NCBI RefSeq assembly: GCF_963678635.1
Contig: NC_087066.1
Coordinates: 20,679,996-20,743,995, forward strand
Source: Symsagittifera roscoffensis
Lineage: Eukaryota > Xenacoelomorpha > Acoela > Convolutidae
Length of the DNA: 64,000 nucleotides
Direction of reading: 5' to 3'
Positions 56,872-64,000 of the stretch are shown here, piece after piece. Within the stretch, counting starts at the first letter, position 1. Each line of letters begins with the position of its first letter. The notes under the pieces are model-generated. The model was not told the DNA's origin. It saw only the letters and a program-made list of their open reading frames with translations, and ran no database searches. A program made the translations under genes and the position numbers.

Positions 56872-57071
56872 NNNNNNNNNNNNNNNNNNNNNNNNNNNNN
56901 NNNNNNNNNNNNNNNNNNNNNNNNNNNNNNNNNNNNNNNNNNNNNNNNNNNNNNNNNNNNNNNNNNNNNNNNNNNNNNNNNNNNNNNNNNNNNNNNNNNN
57001 NNNNNNNNNNNNNNNNNNNNNNNNNNNNNNNNNNNNNNNNNNNNNNNNNNNNNNNNNNNNNNNNNNNNNNN
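56872..57071. other. Assembly gap (200 N)
   Basis: A run of exactly 200 Ns, probably a placeholder of arbitrary length. Innexin A exon 2 (first extracellular loop) is expected here. Confidence 0.98.
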
Positions 57072-57082
57072 GATTGACTTAC

Positions 57083-57227
57083 CCACATACTGTTTGGTGG
57101 ACACTAGTATGCCCAGTATGACTAGGATCATGGCCGTGAATCTATGGTTCAGTCGGTCCACCCAGTCCCCGTCTGAGGCAGTCTGCACTGATATGAGTGC
57201 CTTCAAGATATGTGCGATCATCTCCAC
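57083..57227 (-). CDS. Innexin A exon 1 (start exon)
   Basis: ATGs at 57227 and 57221; encodes DGDWVDRLNHRFTAMILVIL and VSTKQYV (TM1), then donor GTAAGT in phase 1. The WVDRLNH motif and the STKQYVG ending are classic innexin N-terminus. The donor falls 12 bases before the assembly gap. Confidence 0.92.
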
Positions 57228-59870
57228 TCAACTCAAACTGTGTCACTTCTTCCTCATTCACCACAATTATATAACAGTTGCACAATTCAAAGATCAGGTT
57301 ACGTAATTTTTCTTCGATATTCAGGTAGGTTAGAGAAATTTGATAAATTAGGCGTAGACGTCAATGGTGGGGTATCGGAACTGGCGGGAGATATTAAATT
57401 CTTCAAAATTAAGATAAGAACTGGTTTCCGCTCCAATTTGCAAGATAGCATGAATATAGCCAGTCGTACTGTTTTTCTAAATCCAAGCACAGGTAGGAAT
57501 GTACGATCAAGTTGACAGTTCAGTTTCGAATTGATGACATGTTCAGCTTCATGATTTTTGAAGGCGTGCTAAAGGAGTTTTGTATATAGAAGCTAGATAG
57601 GTTGATTACATTTTTATCAGTTTTTATTTGTTTTATCGAAATTAATGATGTTTTTGAAGGTCATGAAATTATTTTCTATGGTAATTATGGCTTAATCCAT
57701 TATTAAATGAAGTGTCATATAAAACGATTCTCCAGTTCTGTGCTCGTAAAACTGTATCCGGCAGATTGAACCTTACGCAATAACACCTGATTTTTCATTT
57801 TCAGTCAGACGGCTAAAAATTTAGACTTATCTGGCATGAGACTAACGCACGCGTTTCAGAATGGGTAAGTCCCAATAAAAACAAGATTATGTCTTTGTTT
57901 TGCAAAAAGAAAACGAATTTTACAAAGCAATGGTCAAATATTTGGGACAACAGTACAAAGGTCTTATATGGTTTATGATCGGTGATTTAAGTGGAGAAAT
58001 TTATGCTAAGATTTGCTTTGAATGAAAAATCTATCAGTGACTAAAAAGAATTTCATTAAAATAAAAAGCACGGAAATGAATCAAAACAATTCTAAGGAGT
58101 ACAAAATAACGGTTGGGAATTTATCTGGCTGGGAAATTTGAGGAAGTATTTTCATAGTTTTCTAGTAATTGGCGTTTTCTGTCGATATTTTACCGTCCTT
58201 TTAATTTAAAAAACGATCAAATAAGCGTAGAATAAGTAAAAATGCGTAGCAGGAAACGTGTTTACGGTTTTGCGACTAAGGGCTTCTTTTATAATTGAGT
58301 GAAATCCTATTATTTTTCAACAACCAACCATTTTCTAATCTGATTAAAAATGTACTAGAAACAAGACACCCCGACCAGCAAAGCCTCAAAATAAGGACTT
58401 AAGCTGAAAAATGTCGTTGTTGCTTCACTGATCTTAAGTAACATATAGATTTGAAGACTAGTTTTGTTCTACTATTTTCTCTTTTTTCTCACTCCATTTT
58501 TTCTACCCATAGCGTTTGTTCACGTTTTTACAATGGCCCGTTTGTGGAGAAAGAAACAATCTCATTAAGGGGCTACAAATGTAATAATCTCATTTGATAA
58601 GAAGATGAACACACATCAGATTTCCATAGAGGTGTACTCTTAAGTCGCCCCCGTCACGGAACAGGGCAAAGATGTAAATAATGCACAATTAAAGCTGCCG
58701 GTGCTTGATTGAAATACGGAACTAAGAAAAAAAAAGAAAAATAATTCGTCTCAACTAAGGTGAAATGAATAAAATAGCTCATTGTAACAACACATAACCG
58801 GACCTGGTATATTAATTTGATTAAAAACATCTGGGCTCAAAAATAATTCGAAGATGATGCTAGCACAACTAACAAAACACATCAAAAATCACAATCGCAT
58901 TACTAAAAAAAAATTGAAGAAACTACAAATACAATGCTTTTTCCTTTCAAGAGTGGGGAAATAAATAATAATGTTGGTAGTTGTTTAATTAGCAAATGGC
59001 GTGAATGGTGTTTTATGGTAAGAGAAGAAGATTTCAGGCAAGATTGAACCTGAAGATTATATTCGTTGTTTTACGTGGGAGGGAAGGCATCTTGACAGTC
59101 AAATACTCATTATCTGCCCCCGATTTAATGGGCCGCGGGCGAATTCATCGAACAGCATCTATAAATAAATCCTAACATTTCGCGACTTTGTCAAATAAAA
59201 TTAAAGCTGATAAAAATCGCACCATAAATTTTTCAATCACCTAGCTAGAATAAAATAAAGTTTATAGTGTTGAATCAGTGTGAGTTTTGACATAAATGAC
59301 TGATCAAGTTTTTCGGCCTCTGGCACTGCTGAGAACAATCGCACACTAACATTTTGGGAATGAATAATACCACTTAGGAGAAGCGAAAAATATTCGACTA
59401 AAAGCATTAGCCTTTAAAAGTCGGCCTGGCCATAGTTAGTATCAAACTGAGTATTCTAGTTCATTGCACATTAAATCAATGCTTTGTGTATAAATCATCA
59501 GTTAAACTAAGATACTGAAAAAGTATGGAACGTTTTACTCTTCAATCGAAAAAAAATTATTGCCGAAAAAGTTCAAAAAGTTCTTCTTTCCTAAAATTAA
59601 GTTCTGAAGCACAGGATCGTTCGTTGAAATTTAGATAGATTTATTGAATTGTGGCGTTGAGTGTCTTCAGGAAGTGCGTGTTTAAATACGGAACTGATCC
59701 TTGTGCAAACTTCGCTGGAAATGTGTGGCCGGAGGCGGGGGATATTGGCTAAAAAGTAAATAAAATAGGTCGCTTAGCCACTCTGCTTAAATAGTCTTAC
59801 GAGTCACCCCAAAAATTACTTTCACTGAGGTTGTCACCTCTGCTGCATTGTTCCTTTACAAAAAGATAAC
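57228..59870. other. No gene seen
   Basis: AT-rich intergenic sequence upstream of innexin A. No coding frame, RNA gene or repeat family that I can support. Confidence 0.45.
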
Positions 59871-60029
59871 ATGGAATCCCGCCAACAATGTAGATTCTTA
59901 TCCATTGATGAATATGCAGTGCGTGAGGACAAAATGTTCCTCAAAAGAATAATGGTACATGAATAACTTAGATTTCTAATCAAGACAGAGAATGAGACAC
60001 ATGACCCGAAAAGGTTTGAGATAGGGACC

Positions 60030-60268
60030 AGTTTTGAGTTTATGTAAGTGCTATCAATTGTTCAAGATAGTAACCAGTTTGAGTTTATGTAAGTGCTATC
60101 AATTCTTCTTTCTGTCTGGGGACCTGCTGTCGTGACCTTGCGATCTCTAATGTCCGATGGGATCTGAAATAAAAGAGTGCAGTAAGATTTCGATTTGATG
60201 CCTAACAGTTTGTCTACAATACAACTTATCAACAACCTTTTTGATTTTCTAAACTTACGACTTTAACA
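60030..60268 (+). mobile_element. Probable Ty3/Gypsy 5' LTR (left border not defined)
   Basis: Contains a two-copy ~45-bp repeat (gagtttatgtaagtgctatc at 60038 and 60081), as in U3 regions, and aataaaagagtg near 60169, a likely polyadenylation signal. It ends in ..ca at 60268 just before a tggcgcagcc primer-binding-like site. The true LTR may start further left. Confidence 0.5.
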
Positions 60269-60285
60269 TGGCGCAGCCAGCAGAG
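60269..60285 (+). other. Primer-binding-site-like sequence
   Basis: tggcgcagccagcagag follows the presumed LTR end immediately, as the TGG of tRNA primer sites does in LTR retrotransposons. Confidence 0.5.
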
Positions 60286-60391
60286 AAAAAAGGAGGGGGG
60301 AAAATCCACTAAACATAGTAGCATTTTGGGAAACACGAACACCGTAACCTCCAGTTTACTGGGAGGAGTGGATAATTAAATTTCACTGGGG

Positions 60392-61942
60392 ATGATAGCA
60401 AAATACGACATTGATCCCGATGATTTCTATTTTGCGAATACTCTAAATGCGGCGGCTATCACGGCGTTGCCTGAAGAAGTCAATGGGAAAAACCGTCTCG
60501 ATTCGGAAAAGAAGTTAAAGTCTAACCTATATCTTTGTATCGGAGATGAGGCGCAACGGATATTCAAAGCACGGAAACCGACGGTTAATATTAAAACGGT
60601 ACGGTACCCACGGGTCCTGGATGAGATGCAAAATGTTTTCCAACGTGAGCGGAATGTAACTCATGAACGGGGACTTTTCTACGGACGAAAACAACGTGAG
60701 AACGAAACGTTCGAAAAAATCCACGCGGAACTAAGCGCCCTAGCAGGTAGATGTGATTTTGCAAATGCGGCCGAAAATGTTCGTGATTTTTTCATTATGA
60801 ATATGCGGGAATCGGATTGCCAACGAGAATTATCACGATCAACAAAGTTACCTGAGGAAGTCTACCGGATCGCCTTATCATATCAACGTGGTGAGCGCGC
60901 ATACTAATCATATACGGGAAAACCAGCTTCAACAGCTCCGTCAATTTCAATAAAACAGGAACCGGTAAATAACATAAGAAGGGGACAAGGATTTTTTTGA
61001 GGTCGAGGACGTGGGGGACGTGGAGGATACACCCAAGGATCAAGTAGTAGCGGGGGAAGTGGCAATAACCGTAGGTGTTACAATTGCGACGCACAAAATT
61101 TTACCCTTGATCACATCGCGAGTTGTCCTGCAAAGGGAGCAACATGTAACTCGTGCCGAAAATTGGGACATTTTGAACGAACATGTCGAGGAATTAGACG
61201 AGGTACTAACCAATGGAGAAGACCAGGACGAGTCGGATTGGTTAGAGATGAAAATGAGCATCAACAGAGTACGCAGAACGTAAATGACTTGAATGAAGAT
61301 CCAGTGTCGTGGGTGAACCAGCAGGGGAGCGGGGAAAATGAATCCATGACGTCAGAATCGGACGACTACATGGTAATGTCAATAAAAAGAAAGAAGAATG
61401 AGACTGAACTGAAGATCCCTGGGGCCCGCGTTCAAGTTGAGGTATCAGGAAAGAAGATGTGGTTGTGGATAGATAGTGGATCCCCAGTGACGATTTTCAG
61501 CATAACGGACCTAAAAACAACGTTAGCTAAGGCAAATATTCAACTACAGCCTTCAAAAGATGAATTTTTGGATTACAATAACAATCGAATAAACATACTG
61601 GTGAAGGTAACAGTGATGATATCATTAAACAGCTGGGCGGCACCAGCACAAGTATCAGTAATATCCAGAAATCATCAGTCAATCCTGGGGCGCGATCTGA
61701 TGGGCACCCTGGGCCTCGAGTTAGTCCGACGGAAGAAAGTGATGGGAATCACAGGGGAAGGGATCAGTCAAGAGGAGGAGAAAGATGACGAATTGCAAAT
61801 ATACTTCTGTAAGTTGTACCCAAATTTGTTTACTAGAATAGGAAAGATCCGGAATGCGAAAGTAAGAGCTGAATTTTTTGAAAATTTGAGGCCTATACAA
61901 CAAAAAGGGAGCAGGGTGCAGTTTGCGATAGTGAAAACATAA
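60392..61942 (+). pseudogene. Ty3/Gypsy-type gag-protease remnant, RT absent
   Basis: Gag capsid-like frame 60392-60907, ending at an in-frame TAA. The same frame continues past a second stop (TGA near 61000) through a Gly/Arg-rich segment and two zinc knuckles (CYNC...H....C and CNSCRKLGHFERTC, about 61075-61192) into an aspartic-protease region (LWIDSGSPVTIF near 61465, and SILGRDLMGTLGLEL). The frame ends at 61942 in a segment like the start of the protease-RT linker (RPIQQKGSRVQF). Gag packages element RNA and the protease matures the polyprotein. Reverse transcriptase, RNase H, integrase and 3' LTR are not seen, so this is a dead 5' fragment. Confidence 0.88.
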
Positions 61943-62357
61943 CCATCATTAAGTTGTAAAAGTGTTAATGAGCGCAAAGAAATCGAAAACAATGACAGTC
62001 TAATTTTGAAAAAACGTCAACCCCCGTATTTCAAAGAAAAATAGTGACATTGATTACAATAGGTTGCAGATCCAACTGATTAAACTCAGCTGAGCAAAAA
62101 AAGTAAGCTGCCATCGGAATGTGTACCGGGTTATGTAGATCTTGAATAACATATTTCAGCCACTGTACCAACCACTCTGAACTTATCGACTGAGTAAATT
62201 TGATTTGAGTTGATAACCGAGAATTGCCAGTTGAACAACGGTTAATTCAAGTATTTGCGTCTCAAAATTATGCTAGGTTTTAATAAATCTGAGTTGATTG
62301 ACTAATTCAACTCGACCCAAATGAGTGTCTTCACTGCGTTTAGTTACAACTTAAAGT
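61943..62357. other. No gene seen
   Basis: AT-rich sequence between the Gypsy fragment and the next TIR element. Confidence 0.4.
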
Positions 62358-63514
62358 CCCCGCAGTGACAAAAATGAATAAAAATCGATTATCTATAGAA
62401 AATATGCAGATTTCAGATCTGTTGTAATTTTATCTAATAAAACTTCTTCGATTATATAGTTTTAATAATCGATTATAACGCGTTTTTTTTGCAAAAATTT
62501 TATTCTGTATATCTTCATTTTATAGTCATTGCCAAAACACTCTAAAATTGTTTTTTTTCTGTATCAAATTTTACGCATACTATAAATAGATTATGTACAC
62601 ATTATCGACAGATTATCTACATATTATCAACAGAATATATGTTGATTATATACAGATTTTATACAGACTACATATAGATTATATACCGATTATATCCAGA
62701 TTATATACGGAGACTATATACAGATTATATACAGATTTTATACTGATTTTCTCATAATTCTAGTCAATTAGATAGAATGAGTATATTGAAAAAAAATAAT
62801 GTAGGCTTTTTAGTGATATTTTTGTACTGATGTTTGATCTGAAAAAAAAAGTTAATTTCCTTTTTGTGTAAATAGAATATTGTTAAAAAGTAAATTGCTC
62901 CATGTAAATTTTTTTATTTTTTATTGATGTCTTTTCACAAAAAGGCGCTAAACAGGTTGATCTTTTAAGTTGCATTTGAAGAAGTTTTGCCCAAAATTAT
63001 TTTTCTTACTGCGGAAACCCTTAGATTGCAAAGCTTTAAAGGAATCTCTTGAACCAATATTTTGCGGTAACCAATTTTTGTCAAGTGAGTTCAGTTCACT
63101 ATAAAACTGAGGAGAACTTTTCCTGATTGCAATATTTTGTCAAATTTGTCAAAAAGATCATTAATTTAAGTTTTGAATGGTCCTCAGTTTTTATACAGAT
63201 TATATACAGATTATCTACGATTATCTACATAATATTTATAGATTATCTACAGATTAACTACAGGTTTCATTGTATAAAGATTGTACTGACTATATGCAGA
63301 TTATCTACAGATTGTTTTCAGGTTTTGCACAATAGAAAATCGATTATTTTGGCATTAAAATCCATTCATTTTTGGTTGAAAAAAAATGAAATCTATCCGT
63401 ACAGAATTTATTATGTTCCCAAAATGGCTGTAGATAAATCAAATCTATTAATCTGTAGGTTTTTCTCTACAAGTTATCGATTTAATCAATTTTTATCTTT
63501 TTTGTCACTGCGGG
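62358..63514. mobile_element. TIR element with GATTATATACA-like repeats, 1.16 kb
   Basis: Left cccgcagtgacaaaaatgaa (62358) pairs with right ttttttgtcactgcggg (ending 63514), and the similarity runs ~30 bases inward. Two internal clusters (62595-62745 and 63195-63320) hold many copies of cagattatatacagatt and variants. The 144-codon frame across the second cluster reflects the repeats. No transposase. Confidence 0.85.
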
Positions 63515-64000
63515 TCATCAAATTCAGCAACAAAGCGTATCAAAAAAGTTTTACGAAGTAAAGATAAGTTGAACTACAAGTTGCAGGAGTAAATGAAAAA
63601 CAACCACAGAGGCTTGACTAATGGCAAACACTAGCCACCAATAAAGCAAAGAACAGATGCTGGGAAACTTCCGATGCTGCATATTTTGATTATAGCGAAG
63701 AAACCATTTTTAATGAACTCTTCAATTTGCGACTTGTGTTGTTATGATACCTCATTTGAGTCCCTGTGAAGTTTTTCTTTGTCAATTTGACTTGAAATCC
63801 ACCCGAAGCCATATTTCTTTCCCGTTTTTTTCTTATCGACAGCCAAACACCTAAAAAAAATGAAACCTATATCCAAACTGTTTTTTTTTCAGATTGACTT
63901 TTTCCTTTGACAAAATACCCATTGGAGCAAGCCTAAAGAACTAATTTTATTTTCTCAGTATGAATTCCAGTATAAATTCAAATTTACAAGTGAAAACAAA
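63515..64000. other. No gene seen
   Basis: AT-rich, no supported feature. Confidence 0.4.

Noticed and set aside
63127-63561. 144-codon ORF
   Set aside because: Lies across GATTATCTACA repeats of a TIR element; composition follows the repeat.

Overview
The window is AT-rich, intron-rich animal nuclear DNA. Innexin (gap-junction) genes with GT-AG introns, a tpmt-type methyltransferase, and large numbers of TIR elements and tandem repeats show this. The innexins point to an invertebrate, probably a protostome; I cannot name the species. A run of 200 Ns (56872-57071) marks an assembly gap, and several coding frames break exactly at A8-A10 homopolymers, which looks like sequencing error as much as decay.

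Region 1 (1-10.7 kb) is unusual. Four protein genes lie on the minus strand in one direction: a BEN-domain gene of five exons (9015 to 7478), a SET-domain ORF (5821 to 4607), a Tnp2-type (CACTA/EnSpm-like) transposase whose ATG follows the SET stop codon by one base (4605 to about 2477), and an SGNH-hydrolase-like ORF (about 2033 to 1392). The BEN gene sits between two ~300-bp direct repeats (6480 and 10372) and directly downstream of an array of ~300-390-bp repeats that each carry a small palindrome. This may be one large transposon carrying chromatin-type genes.

Region 2 (10.7-17.5 kb) holds a ~179-bp satellite, an ATCGATTT-rich low-complexity tract, a small TIR element, an intronless 245-codon thiopurine-methyltransferase-like gene on the minus strand, and a hAT transposase C-terminal fragment.

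Region 3 (17.6-57.2 kb) is an innexin locus on the minus strand. One innexin can be assembled completely: eight exons, 538 codons including the stop, from 28975 to 17618. Upstream lies a second set of innexin 5' exons (57227, 55291, 51214, 48957), but no second set of 3' exons was seen. The second set may be a truncated paralogue or an alternative 5' cassette spliced to the shared 3' exons. The introns are packed with non-autonomous elements: a hAT MITE with a perfect 8-bp target duplication, nested TIR elements, foldback elements, and at least 13 copies of a ~540-bp hairpin-ended family (called M1 here). Unequal exchange between M1 copies probably made a 1.74-kb tandem duplication (42482-45957). 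Between the two innexin sets, on the same strand, lies an unusual gene joining a class-3-lipase-like domain, a glycine-zipper membrane segment and a J domain (37449 to 34989, with one frameshift).

Region 4 (57.2-64 kb) has a long stretch with no gene seen, then a 5' fragment of a Ty3/Gypsy-type retrotransposon (part of the LTR, primer site, gag, zinc knuckles, protease; stop codons; RT absent), and a 1.16-kb TIR element filled with GATTATATACA-like repeats.
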